DNA of 64,000 bases from Paraburkholderia sprentiae WSM5005. Its GTDB lineage: Bacteria; Pseudomonadota; Gammaproteobacteria; Burkholderiales; Burkholderiaceae. The stretch covers positions 1,674,001 through 1,738,000 of the forward strand of contig NZ_CP017562.2 of NCBI RefSeq assembly GCF_001865575.2. Reading direction: 5' to 3'. A model generated the notes under the pieces. The model had not been told where the DNA came from. It made no database searches and saw only the letters and a program-made list of their open reading frames with translations. The position numbers and the translations under genes are program-made. Positions 8,943 to 17,842 of the stretch are shown one piece after another (position 1 is the first letter of the stretch; each line of letters starts with the position of its first letter).

Positions 8943-9874
8943 TGCTCGCGCTTCTCTTCCCCGGCCAAGGTGCGCAGAGCGAAGGGTTTCTGCATCGACT
9001 GCCGCAGCATCGCGCGGTACAGGACACGCTCGCTGAAGCCTCCGACACGCTCGGCATCGATGTGCTGACGCTCGACTCATCCGACGCTTGCCGTTCGACG
9101 GTCGCCGTGCAATTGGGCTTGACGATCGCGGGCGTCGCGCTCATGCGCGCGCTCGCCGATGAAGGATTGACGGCCGAAATCAGCGCGGGACTGTCGATCG
9201 GCGCGTATGCGGCAGCGGTCAGTTGCGGCGCGGTGGCGTTTCGCGACGCGTTGAAGATGGTGCGGCGACGCGCCGAACTGATGGAAACGGCTTATCCGGC
9301 GGGCTATGGCCTCGCGGCCGTCTCCGGCTTGAGCGAACAGCAGGTGGACACGCTCGCTGCACGGCAGGCCGCAGAGCAAGGGCAACGCGTGTATGTCGGC
9401 AACGTCAATGCGCCGCGCCAGATCGTGATGGCCGGCGCGGACGCTGCGCTCGACGCGTTCATCGAACGCGCGCTCGCGGCCGGCGCGCGCAAGGCGACGC
9501 GGCTCGAGGTCAGCGTGCCCTCGCATTGCGAATTGCTCGCGCAGGCGAGCGACGAACTGCTGGCGTACTCGCGCGCGTTGCATGTTGAAAGACCGCGCGG
9601 TGTGTATATCGGCAATCGCGGTGGACGCCCGTTATATGCGGCCGATGCGATTCGCGAAGATCTTGCGACCAACATGCGTTACACCGTGCGCTGGTTCGAT
9701 GCGCTCACCGTGATGCAGGAAATCGGCGCGCACGTGCTGGTCGAAGCGCCGCCGGGGCAGGTATCGACAGATATCGTGAGGGAGAATTTCCCGGACGCTA
9801 GTGCGCTGGCTGCCAGTACGTTGCCGTTTGACAGGTTGGCGGGGACGGTCCGCAGACGGTTGGAGCGTGGCTAA
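8942..9874 (+). CDS. mdcH: Malonate decarboxylase epsilon subunit (malonyl transacylase)
   Basis: A 310-residue acyltransferase of the FabD type. It loads malonate from malonyl-CoA on the carrier subunit to prime the cycle. The FabD motifs are present: FPGQGAQ at residues 6-12, the nucleophile motif GLSIG (serine replaces the more common GHS context, as usual in MdcH), then the conserved arginine segment MVRRRAELM and the histidine in SVPSHCELL. Its ATG overlaps the mdcG TGA. It is the last gene of the operon, and its stop overlaps by four bases the stop of the opposing small gene at 9871. Confidence 0.93.
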   Translation: MLALLFPGQGAQSEGFLHRLPQHRAVQDTLAEASDTLGIDVLTLDSSDACRSTVAVQLGLTIAGVALMRALADEGLTAEISAGLSIGAYAAAVSCGAVAFRDALKMVRRRAELMETAYPAGYGLAAVSGLSEQQVDTLAARQAAEQGQRVYVGNVNAPRQIVMAGADAALDAFIERALAAGARKATRLEVSVPSHCELLAQASDELLAYSRALHVERPRGVYIGNRGGRPLYAADAIREDLATNMRYTVRWFDALTVMQEIGAHVLVEAPPGQVSTDIVRENFPDASALAASTLPFDRLAGTVRRRLERG

Positions 9875-10146
9875 CGGGGTGTCGTTTTCAAGTTGCACCG
9901 GGATGGGTCGTCGATTCTCGACATAGCTGCCTGCCCGTAGTGTTCCTCAAGCCAGGCGATGGCCCAATGTCTGGCGAATTGGACAGCATCTTCGCGCGAA
10001 TCGAATCCGGCCAGGTCCCCGCTCATATGAACATCCGATTCCCTGCCATTGGCAAGCCGGCAGCTGATCCTCGCATGCGCAATATACTCGCCGTCTGCCC
10101 GCCGGGGCGTGGCATCGATTTGAAAACCGCTCAGATTGGAAAGCAT
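9871..10146 (-). CDS. Small conserved-looking hypothetical protein
   Basis: A 91-residue soluble protein I cannot name. The start at 10146 is supported by GGGAGG five bases upstream. It begins with a short beta-rich part (FQIDATPRRADGEYIAHARI) and ends with an amphipathic helix rich in Trp and Ala (REDAVQFARHWAIAWLEEHYG), the look of small Burkholderia stress or cold-shock-associated proteins of unknown function. It faces mdcH tail to tail, so it is not part of that operon. The next gene on the same strand, at 10250, is of similar type and may be expressed with it. Confidence 0.6.
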   Translation of the reverse strand: MLSNLSGFQIDATPRRADGEYIAHARISCRLANGRESDVHMSGDLAGFDSREDAVQFARHWAIAWLEEHYGQAAMSRIDDPSRCNLKTTPR

Positions 10147-10249
10147 GACACCTCCCGGCGCTAACCGCTCCAGACTTCGTTGCATACGACACGATGCGCC
10201 GACCGGCTCTATCACAGGCCGGCGTCGCCTGGCGTGAGTGACCTAGTGC

Positions 10250-10537
10250 TTATCGCTCGCTCAGCGTCGACTGGTGGAGCGCGCCGCCGTCAATCAGGAG
10301 TTCGGCGTAGACGGTGGATGCGCGTCTCGCATCTCCCGAATTTTTGAATGGGTGACTCTCGGGTACGCGGAAAACCTGGCCCTGCGAACCATCCGTATCG
10401 GCGTGCGGCGCGGTGATACGAACCGAGGCGTCGAAGCCTTCGTCGTAGTTGTGTCCGTAGCCAGCCTGGGTGGTGCAATGCGGATAGACGAGGGGATAAA
10501 TCTCAAAGCCTCGGTACAGGCGAGAAGTGGATGTCAT
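10250..10537 (-). CDS. Small hypothetical protein
   Basis: A 95-residue protein without signal peptide or membrane segment. Codon use looks genuine and a GAGAG sequence lies six bases before the ATG at 10537. Visible features are an aromatic N-terminus (YRGFEIYPLVYPH), a YGHNYDEGFDASVRI stretch that predicts beta strands, and a polar C-terminus. It resembles no family I can name with confidence. It is on the same strand as the small gene 100 bp downstream (9871-10146). Confidence 0.5.
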   Translation of the reverse strand: MTSTSRLYRGFEIYPLVYPHCTTQAGYGHNYDEGFDASVRITAPHADTDGSQGQVFRVPESHPFKNSGDARRASTVYAELLIDGGALHQSTLSER

Positions 10538-11630
10538 TGTGTACTCTCATGGCTGCAAAAGTGAGCCGGTAGGATGATAGTGATGGCCGGTGCATGCACC
10601 ACGCGCGCAGGAAGGGGCGGCAGACTGCGCACTGCGGCGAGCACGGGAGGCGGGCTGCAAAGCGAATGACACCTTGACCCATGCTACGCGTTCTGGGCGC
10701 GTTGTACAGTTAAATCGCAGCCCAACGGCAGCCGCGCGCAAGCCGCGGCTTTTATCTTTCTGAAAAGGCCTTGCGGGTGGTAGCCGGCATGCGTTTCCTT
10801 ATCGAAATAGTCGAGCGCGTGGAAATAGACATAACAACTCGAGCGCGCAGCGACAAAAACTTCCATACGCGCCATTCTTGCGCACGCGCCAGCCCTCCAC
10901 GACGCATGCGACTGTCGCCATTCATCGCAGACGAATTGGGAGCGATTCTTGCTGCCCGGGAAAGCTTCGCCGCTACGTTGCTGCCCGCCCGGCCGCGTAC
11001 GGGTGCCGTGGGATGCCGTGATCGCCCGTGATGATCGCGACGCGAACACCTCGGCCGTAGCCTCGGTGCAATCTGGCGCGGTTGACCGACAATGTGTCGG
11101 CCGCTGCGACCGGCAGCACCGCCGTCGACCGCGCCGCTGCTCGTGAAGGCGCAAAACCATCACAATAAGGCGCGAAATGTAGAGATTCCCAGCCACTTGC
11201 GGCAGCACCAACTGCTATTCTTCAAATGCTTCAACCCGTTCTCGAGCGCACTCGCCTGCGCGCCTACGCGGAATGAGCGATCTAACTCGTCCTGCGCTAT
11301 CGCAGCTTTTCTGCGGTTCCAGTGTCGGCTTGCGTGCGGCTCATGTCGCGTGCGCAGCAGAGAGTCTCATCCGATGGCGCCACGTTTTGCGCAAAACCCG
11401 AAACCCAAGGAAGTTGAGGCTGTACGTGTTGCCCAACGCGGTCCATCAGAGTTCGGAATCGGTGCGGTCAACGTCCTGCGAAGCCTGAACGCCGATGTCA
11501 CATAGGTAGCAAAAGCCGGCACTCTGAAAACGAGTTGCGCGGGTCTCAACGTGGGCCAGGGATTGCCGGCACAGTGGCCCGGTAGGGCCCGGAGTTCGTC
11601 GTATCCTTGTCGCATTGATATGAGGGAGAT
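10538..11630. other. Gene-poor stretch, no confident gene
   Basis: Over 1 kb without a reading frame that has both a ribosome site and protein-like composition. On the reverse strand between about 11150 and 10950 one frame reads HRGYGRGVRVAII, faintly like the start of a subtilase catalytic domain, but it is interrupted and no catalytic motif follows. Composition is more AT-rich than the flanks from about 11160 onward. I read it as decayed DNA next to a possibly acquired methyltransferase. Confidence 0.5.
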
Positions 11631-12440
11631 ATGCATAAACCCATCGACACCGAAACGATCCCCAGCAGTGAATTGCAGCAGGTCAGGGCGACTTATGCCA
11701 AGCTTTGCGCGGACTACATCGCACATCGTACGGACGGTGAATACAGGGACTATGTGCAATCGGTCATCGCCAACGAAGCGAGTCTTGATCGCCACGTGCG
11801 CGCGTTCGAAATCTATGCGCCGTATATCAAGCGTGGAATGAAGGTGCTCGACTGGGGATGCAGGCATGCCCCGGATTCATGCATGCTCCGCACGCTCTAC
11901 CGTGACATCCAGATATATGGCTGTGACATCTGCGAGGAAGGGCAATTCGCGGAATTCCATCAGTACGCCGGATTATCTTTCGCATCGCTCGATCATGAAT
12001 TTCTGCTGCCCTACCAGGACAATCAATTCGACGTGGTGATCGGCAGCGGTGTACTCGAGCACGTGGCCCGCGAGCAAAAGAGCCTCGACGAGCTATGGCG
12101 CGTGCTGAAAAACGACGGTTTGCTGATAATCACGTTTTTACCTAACCGCTTATCGGTAACCGAAAACGCCTGCAGAGTCATGAAGAAGTACACGGGCCAT
12201 AATCGGCTGTACAGCCTCAGCGACGCGAAACGCGTGTTTCTCAGGTCGGGATTCGTGCTGGAAGAATGCGGCTATCATCAGGTCTTTCCCACGTTCGCAA
12301 AAGGCATCAAGGGAGGCGTAGCGCTTAACGCACTTGCCAATATTGGCATGAAGCTGAACCGGCCTTTCGAGCGGATACCCATCGTGAATGCCGTCTCGGC
12401 TAATCTGTTCTTCATCCTCCGCCGCGTGCATGAGATGTAG
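11631..12440 (+). CDS. SAM-dependent class I methyltransferase
   Basis: A 269-residue Rossmann-fold methyltransferase. Motif I is VLDWGC (about residues 71-76; tryptophan in place of the usual glycine-x-glycine, followed by RHAPDS), motif II is IYGCDIC, and motif IV/post-I is FDVVIGSGVLEHV, the Methyltransf_11 pattern. The C-terminal part has a hydrophobic, partly basic tail and no extra domain. GGGAG three bases before the ATG supports the start. Base composition is noticeably lower in GC than its neighbours and codons such as TTA and ATA appear, suggesting transfer. The substrate is unknown; small molecules, lipids and glycans are all possible for this family. Confidence 0.85.
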   Translation: MHKPIDTETIPSSELQQVRATYAKLCADYIAHRTDGEYRDYVQSVIANEASLDRHVRAFEIYAPYIKRGMKVLDWGCRHAPDSCMLRTLYRDIQIYGCDICEEGQFAEFHQYAGLSFASLDHEFLLPYQDNQFDVVIGSGVLEHVAREQKSLDELWRVLKNDGLLIITFLPNRLSVTENACRVMKKYTGHNRLYSLSDAKRVFLRSGFVLEECGYHQVFPTFAKGIKGGVALNALANIGMKLNRPFERIPIVNAVSANLFFILRRVHEM

Positions 12441-12465
12441 CAGGCGGCCAGCCCCTCCGGGCAGT

Positions 12466-15219
12466 CTACCTCGCAGGATCATTGCGCAAAGGCACGCTCT
12501 CCTGTTGCGAAGTCACCAATCCTCTCAATGCCGGGGTGAGTCGAAACACGAGCTTCTCGATCTCCACCACAAGGAAAAACAGAACTCCACCACCGACGAG
12601 CCACATCCACGCCAACAGCGATAGCGCCTCGGTGTGGAAGATGGCATGGAACGGAAGCGCGTAGGTGAACAGGAGCTGCAAGACCACGACACCGGCGATT
12701 CCATACCAGAGATAGCGATTGCCCATATGGGCGCGCACCGACAGCGACGAATCGAGCAGATACCGGATGTTGAGCAGATAGAACACCTGGCCGAGCGTAA
12801 TGGCGTTGACCGCGGCCGTGCGCGCCATCGGGACCGACGCCCCTTGCGCCTTCATCCAGAAGAAAGTGGACAGCGTATAGAGTACGAGCGCCGCGCCCAC
12901 GAAGAGGATGCGCCAGATGCCGAAGCGGGTGACGATCGGCCGGTCGATTGCACGGGGCGAGCGGCTCATCACGTCTGCCTCGTGTGGCTCGAACGAAATG
13001 GTCAGGCCGAGCGCCACCGAAGTAATCATGTTGACCCACAGAATTTGCGGGGCCGTGATCGGCAGCGCGAACCCAAACAGGATCGCCACCGCGATCACCG
13101 CGCCTTGCGCGACATTGGTCGGCAGCAGGAACAGCATCGCCTTCTCGATGTTGTTGTAGACCGTGCGCCCCTCCTTCACCGCCGCGGAGATCGACGCGAA
13201 ATTGTCGTCGGCGAGGATCATCCCCGCCGCCTCCTTGGTCACCTCGGTGCCCTTGATTCCCATCGCCACACCAATGTCCGCTTTCTTGAGCGCGGGCGCA
13301 TCGTTGACGCCGTCGCCCGTCATCGCGACGATCTGCCGATTCGCCTGGATCGCCTTGACGAGCCGCAGCTTGTGCTCGGGGCTGGCGCGGGCGAAGACGT
13401 CGACGCCGCGCACGCATTCCAGCAGCGCCGCATCGTTCATCGCCTCTATCTCGGTGCCGGACACGGCCGTCTTGCCGTCGCCGATGCCAAGCATTCTGGC
13501 GATTGCCGCCGCGGTGATCTTGTGGTCGCCCGTGATCATCGTGACGCGGATGCCTCCGCCGTGGCATTCGCGCACGGCGTCGATTGCCTCTTTGCGCGGC
13601 GGGTCCATGAGGCCAACGAGGCCGAGAAGTACGAGGGTGCGCGGCAGATCCTGCGGCCCCAAGGCACCTGTACGGAGCCCCGGGTCCGACAGCCACGCCA
13701 GCCCGAGCACGCGCTCACCTTGCGCGGCGAGCCGGTCCCCCTCCCTTGCGAAATGCTCGCGATCGAGCGGCGCTGGGCCTTGCGCCGTCTGCTGCCGGTC
13801 GCAATGGTCGAGGATCACCTCTGGCGCGCCCTTGACCAGCAGCATCTCACCGTCGGCGGAACGGTTCAGCGTCGCCATGAACTTGTGCTCGGACTCGAAG
13901 GGAATCGCATCGATCCGCGGCCCGGCAACGGTCTCGGCGGCACGGTCCATGCCCAACTTGCCGGCGAACGGATAGAGCGCGCCCTCGGTCGGGTCCCCCT
14001 CCACTTTCCATTTTCCGTCTTCCTCGAAGAGTTCCGCGTCGTTGCACAACAGCGACACACGGCCCATCAGCTTGAGCACGTCCGGTGCGGCGGCGAGCGG
14101 CTTGCCGTCGGCCCTGATCTCTCCCTCGCTCGCGTAGCCGTCGCCCGTGACGACATAGGCCGCTTCCGCCGTGACGACGGAGGTGACCATCATCTCCATC
14201 AGCGTCAGCGTGCCCGTCTTGTCCGAGCAGATGCGCGAGACGGCGCCCAGCGTCTCGACCGCCGGCAGGCGGCGAATAATGGCGTTGCGCTGGGCCATGC
14301 GCTGCACGCCGATGGCGAGCGTGATGGTGATCAGCGCGGGCAGCCCTTCCGGGATGACCGACACCGCGATCCCCACGATGGCCTGGAACAGCTCGACGAA
14401 AGTCATGTGTCCGAGCCAGTGCCCCCAGGAGAAGAGCAGCACGCTGACACAGGCGATCACTGCCGTGATCACGTAGCCGAATTTCTTGATCTGGCCCAAG
14501 AGCGGCGTCTCGAGCACGCTGACCTCGGCGAGCATCTGGTTGATCCGGCCGAGTTCCGTCTGGCTGCCGGTCGCCACCACGACGCCGGTTGCCCGGCCCG
14601 ACAACACCATCGTGCCGCAAAACGCCATGTTCTCGCGGTCGCCGACCGTGGCCTTGGCAGGTACCTGCGCAGTGCTCTTCTCGGCCGGGACGGATTCGCC
14701 CGTAAGGGCCGCTTCTTCGGTGCGCAGGTTCCTTGCGTCGACGAGACGCATATCCGCGGGGATTTTGTCGCCCGATTCAAGTAGCACGATGTCGCCTGGA
14801 ACGAGCTCCTCGGCGGGGATCAAGCGAATCGCTCCGCCACGCAACACGCGCGCCTCGGCGGACAGCATGTTGCGAATCGAGTCGAGCGCTTTCTCGGCGC
14901 GTCCTTCCTGCAGGAACCCGAGCAGCGAGTTGAGGATGACGACGGCCAGAATGACCGAGCCGTCGAGCCAAAGGCCCAGCATGAACTTGATGAAACCGGC
15001 CGCGAGCAGCACGTAGATGAGGATGTTGTGAAACTGCATCAGGAATCGTGCGACAGGCCCCTTCTTCTTGCCTTGCGGCAGGCGGTTCGGCCCATAGGTG
15101 GCCAGCCGCCCGGTCGCTTCCGTTGCATCGAGGCCTTGCGCGGGATCGACGTTGAACTGCCGCTCGACGTCGCCGGCCGGTATCGCGTGCCACGGTGTCG
15201 CACTCTCAACTGAGCTCAT
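12466..15219 (-). CDS. P-type cation-transporting ATPase (type II-like)
   Basis: A 917-residue ATP-driven membrane pump. Order of parts: N-terminal cation-ATPase domain (residues ~9-75), helices 1-2, actuator domain with TGES at 173-176, helices 3-4 with the ion-site motif IPEGLP (289-294), the phosphorylation motif DKTGTLT (Asp333), nucleotide domain with KGAPE, hinge motif TGDGVNDAP, and six C-terminal helices. This is the SERCA/PMR1-like architecture. Helix 6 reads WVNMITSVALGLTISFEP, without the NLVTD aspartate of Ca2+ pumps, so the ion is uncertain (Ca2+, Na+/K+ or Mg2+). GGGAGAG precedes the ATG. It is a single gene, convergent with the methyltransferase. Confidence 0.9.
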   Translation of the reverse strand: MSSVESATPWHAIPAGDVERQFNVDPAQGLDATEATGRLATYGPNRLPQGKKKGPVARFLMQFHNILIYVLLAAGFIKFMLGLWLDGSVILAVVILNSLLGFLQEGRAEKALDSIRNMLSAEARVLRGGAIRLIPAEELVPGDIVLLESGDKIPADMRLVDARNLRTEEAALTGESVPAEKSTAQVPAKATVGDRENMAFCGTMVLSGRATGVVVATGSQTELGRINQMLAEVSVLETPLLGQIKKFGYVITAVIACVSVLLFSWGHWLGHMTFVELFQAIVGIAVSVIPEGLPALITITLAIGVQRMAQRNAIIRRLPAVETLGAVSRICSDKTGTLTLMEMMVTSVVTAEAAYVVTGDGYASEGEIRADGKPLAAAPDVLKLMGRVSLLCNDAELFEEDGKWKVEGDPTEGALYPFAGKLGMDRAAETVAGPRIDAIPFESEHKFMATLNRSADGEMLLVKGAPEVILDHCDRQQTAQGPAPLDREHFAREGDRLAAQGERVLGLAWLSDPGLRTGALGPQDLPRTLVLLGLVGLMDPPRKEAIDAVRECHGGGIRVTMITGDHKITAAAIARMLGIGDGKTAVSGTEIEAMNDAALLECVRGVDVFARASPEHKLRLVKAIQANRQIVAMTGDGVNDAPALKKADIGVAMGIKGTEVTKEAAGMILADDNFASISAAVKEGRTVYNNIEKAMLFLLPTNVAQGAVIAVAILFGFALPITAPQILWVNMITSVALGLTISFEPHEADVMSRSPRAIDRPIVTRFGIWRILFVGAALVLYTLSTFFWMKAQGASVPMARTAAVNAITLGQVFYLLNIRYLLDSSLSVRAHMGNRYLWYGIAGVVVLQLLFTYALPFHAIFHTEALSLLAWMWLVGGGVLFFLVVEIEKLVFRLTPALRGLVTSQQESVPLRNDPAR

Positions 15220-15707
15220 CCTCGTCTCTCCCGCTTCCGGTGATTCGGGTCAGGGGGCTGCCGCTCGTGACACGGAACCGATCGGTTCACGTCCGCACCG
15301 CGTCGAGTATTTCATGCCTGTGCACGACTCTTTCTGATAATAGGTCACACAAACAGAAACATGCTTATCGGCGCGTCGACGTTGCGGATCGGCGGCACGA
15401 TCGGCTCGGCTGGCATCGGCTATCGGGTGGACCGCTGGACTCTGTGCCGCGCGCTCGCGGCGTCGTTCGGGGTCGGGCGTGGGGTGAGCGAAATGTTGAC
15501 GCTATGGTCGCCGTGCTGCGGGTGACCTCGCTGGGCGCCGCACGGCTCACGTCGCTGATGCGGGATGCCGCGCTGGCATCGGCCGGCCTGGACGCGAGCC
15601 GGCGAGAACATGCAGCGCTGGCCACTGGAAGCGGCCGCGCGGACCAACGTGAGCGCGGCGCGGCATGCGCCGCGCCGTCGCGTCCCGGGGGGCTGGAACA
15701 ACGCGCC
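15220..15707. other. Non-coding or decayed spacer
   Basis: About 490 bp between the P-type ATPase start and the end of the yjfF gene. It contains AT-rich sequence at 15330-15365 that may hold the ATPase promoter. The rest is GC-rich; open frames exist on both strands, but they are Arg/Ala-rich, lack ribosome sites and have no recognisable motif. I see no RNA gene or repeat here. Confidence 0.4.
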
Positions 15708-16802
15708 CTATCCGGGCGCCCTTCCCAACACTTGCGAATCCGACGCCGCCGTCGACGTCTCGTCACGGCCGTGCCCGTGCCCGGTCGTCGTGACCGCGTT
15801 GGTGCCGCCCGGCCGACGCACCGACTTCGCGTGCCGCTCGATCAACCGTTGCAGCAAACAGAACGCGCACAGCAGCGCGCCGATCACGATTCGCGTCCAC
15901 CAGGAACTGAGCGTCCCGTCGAACGTGATCAGCGTCTGAATCGTGCCGAGAATGCCGACGCCGAACAGTGAGCCGACCACATAGCCGACGCCGCCGGTCA
16001 GCAGCGTGCCGCCGATCACCGTCGCCGCAATCGCATCGAGCTCCATGCCCTGCCCTTGCAGCCCATAGCCCGACAGCACATAGAACGTGAACACCGCGCC
16101 GCCGAGCGCCGAACAGAAGCCGCTCAACGCATAGACGCCGACCCGCGTGCGCGCGACCGGCAACCCCATCAGCAGCGCCGAGCGCGGGTTGCCGCCGACC
16201 GCATACACGTTGCGTCCGAAGCGCGTGAAATGGGCGACATAGATCGCGGCCGCAAGCGTCGCGAGCGCGATCAGCACGTTCGCCGATACCGAACCGACGC
16301 CGACATTGAGACGAAACGCGGAGATCGCCTTGAAGGTGGGATCGGTGATCGTGATCGACTGGGTCGTGATCAGAAAACACAGGCCGCGCGCGAAGAACAT
16401 CCCCGCCAGCGTCACGATGAACGCCTGCAGACGGAAGTAATGAATCAGCGCGCCCTGCACCGCGCCGAACACCGTGCCCATCAACAGCACGATTGGAATG
16501 ATGAGCCATACCGACATGTGCATGTGCTCGGACAGCACCGCTTCGACGATCGTCGTCAGCGCGACGATCGAGCCCACCGACAGATCGATGCCGCCCGACA
16601 CGATCACGAACGTCATGCCGATCGCGACGATCAGCAGGAACGCGTTGTCGACGAGCAGATCGAGCAACACCTGCCACGAGAAGAATCCGGTGTACATCAC
16701 CGAACCAAAGCCGAACAGCGCGCAGAACAGCAGGACCGTCACCGCGATCGGCAGCGTGCGCGGATCGACCACGCGTGCGAGTGCTTCGAGAACGCGCGTC
16801 AT
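15708..16802 (-). CDS. yjfF: Sugar ABC transporter permease YjfF
   Basis: A 364-residue inner-membrane permease of the branched-chain/ribose (BPD_transp_2) family, second permease of the YtfQRT-YjfF galactofuranose importer. It has about ten hydrophobic segments and the family motif GGIDLSVGS in helix 4, plus the EAA-like loop GGNPRSALLMGLPV. The ATG at 16802 overlaps the ytfT stop (ATGA), giving translational coupling. The C-terminal 40 residues after the last helix are hydrophilic, with a His/Gly run, and are longer than in the E. coli protein. It is the last gene of the operon. Confidence 0.9.
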   Translation of the reverse strand: MTRVLEALARVVDPRTLPIAVTVLLFCALFGFGSVMYTGFFSWQVLLDLLVDNAFLLIVAIGMTFVIVSGGIDLSVGSIVALTTIVEAVLSEHMHMSVWLIIPIVLLMGTVFGAVQGALIHYFRLQAFIVTLAGMFFARGLCFLITTQSITITDPTFKAISAFRLNVGVGSVSANVLIALATLAAAIYVAHFTRFGRNVYAVGGNPRSALLMGLPVARTRVGVYALSGFCSALGGAVFTFYVLSGYGLQGQGMELDAIAATVIGGTLLTGGVGYVVGSLFGVGILGTIQTLITFDGTLSSWWTRIVIGALLCAFCLLQRLIERHAKSVRRPGGTNAVTTTGHGHGRDETSTAASDSQVLGRAPG

Positions 16803-17842
16803 CGTGCCACCCCACGCGATTTGACGAGCGACGCGCCGAACGACATCGCGAGCGCGTGCGCCGCCGGCGACTGGATCACGCTGACCGCGAGCACGACGGC
16901 CGCCTTGACGACGAGCGTCGCTTCCGGCGGCACGCCGATCGAATATGTGGTGTAGGTGAGCGTCTGGATGATCAGCGCGCCGAGCACCGTGCCCGCGAAA
17001 CTGAAGCGGCCGCCGAGCAGCGACGTGCCGCCGAGCGTCACGGCGAGAATCGCGTCGAGTTCGAGCAGTAGGCCCGCGTTGTTGCCGTCCGCGCTGCGCA
17101 CGTTCGAGCTGATCAGGATGCCGGCCAGCGCTGCGGTCAAGCCCGAGAAGCTGTACACCGCGAACACGATCGCCTTCGAGCGCAAGCCGACGAGCCGCGT
17201 CGCAACCGGATTCACGCCGATCGCACGAATGAACAGACCGAGCGCCGTGCCCTCCACCAAGGCGGCGGTCGCCAGCACGGCGACGGTCGCGATCCATACC
17301 GAGCACGGCACGCCGAGCCAGTAGCCGCCACCGACGAACAGATAGCCGGGTGCGCCGATCGGGATGATCTGCCCGGCGGTCAGCAGTTGTGCGATGCCAC
17401 GACCCGCGACCATCAAGATCAGCGTCGCGATGATCGGCTGCATACCGACGAACGCGACGAGCAGCCCGTTCCACATGCCGCTCAATACGCCGACGATGAG
17501 CGCGGCCACGAGCGCCTGCACGATCAGCGCACCGCTCGGCACGGCCTGGGTCGCGAGTATCGTCGCGGCCGCGCCGCCCGCGATCGCGACCACCGCCCCG
17601 ACCGAAATATCGATGCCGCGCGTCGCGATCACGAGCGTCATGCCGATCGCGACGAGCACGAGCGGCGCCGCGCGATTCAGGATGTCGATCGGCGCACCGA
17701 ACAGATGGCCGTCGAGCATGCGTAGCGCCAGAAAATTCGGATTTACTACCAGGTTCAGTCCGAACAGCAACGCGAGCGTCACGCATGGCCACAGCAGCGG
17801 ACGCTCGACACCGTCGCGCGCGAACCAGTTCGATAGCTTCAT
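16799..17842 (-). CDS. ytfT: Sugar ABC transporter permease YtfT
   Basis: A 347-residue permease of the same family as YjfF, with the diagnostic RGIDISVGAVVAIAGG motif and the coupling-helix region IRAIGVNPVATRLVGL. It forms the membrane channel with YjfF and is energised by YtfR. The ATG at 17842 overlaps the end of ytfR by four bases and its own stop overlaps yjfF, so the three genes are one translational unit. Specificity for galactofuranose is known for the E. coli system; here it is inferred from orthology and from the preserved QRT-F gene order. Confidence 0.9.
   Translation of the reverse strand: MKLSNWFARDGVERPLLWPCVTLALLFGLNLVVNPNFLALRMLDGHLFGAPIDILNRAAPLVLVAIGMTLVIATRGIDISVGAVVAIAGGAAATILATQAVPSGALIVQALVAALIVGVLSGMWNGLLVAFVGMQPIIATLILMVAGRGIAQLLTAGQIIPIGAPGYLFVGGGYWLGVPCSVWIATVAVLATAALVEGTALGLFIRAIGVNPVATRLVGLRSKAIVFAVYSFSGLTAALAGILISSNVRSADGNNAGLLLELDAILAVTLGGTSLLGGRFSFAGTVLGALIIQTLTYTTYSIGVPPEATLVVKAAVVLAVSVIQSPAAHALAMSFGASLVKSRGVAR

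Noticed and set aside
10950..11150. Subtilase-like phrase (GYGRGVRVAII) on the reverse strand
   Set aside because: Too short, the Asp expected a few residues later is absent, and no His or Ser motif follows.
10684..11211. A 175-codon reverse frame, with an ending that looks somewhat protein-like (YVYFHALDYFDK)
   Set aside because: No ribosome site at any internal start, poor composition in the first two thirds, and no family resemblance; left as decayed or non-coding.
12634..14784. A 716-codon open frame on the forward strand
   Set aside because: It lies entirely antisense to the P-type ATPase gene, is rich in Arg, His and Asp, has no motif or ribosome site, and is a by-product of high GC.
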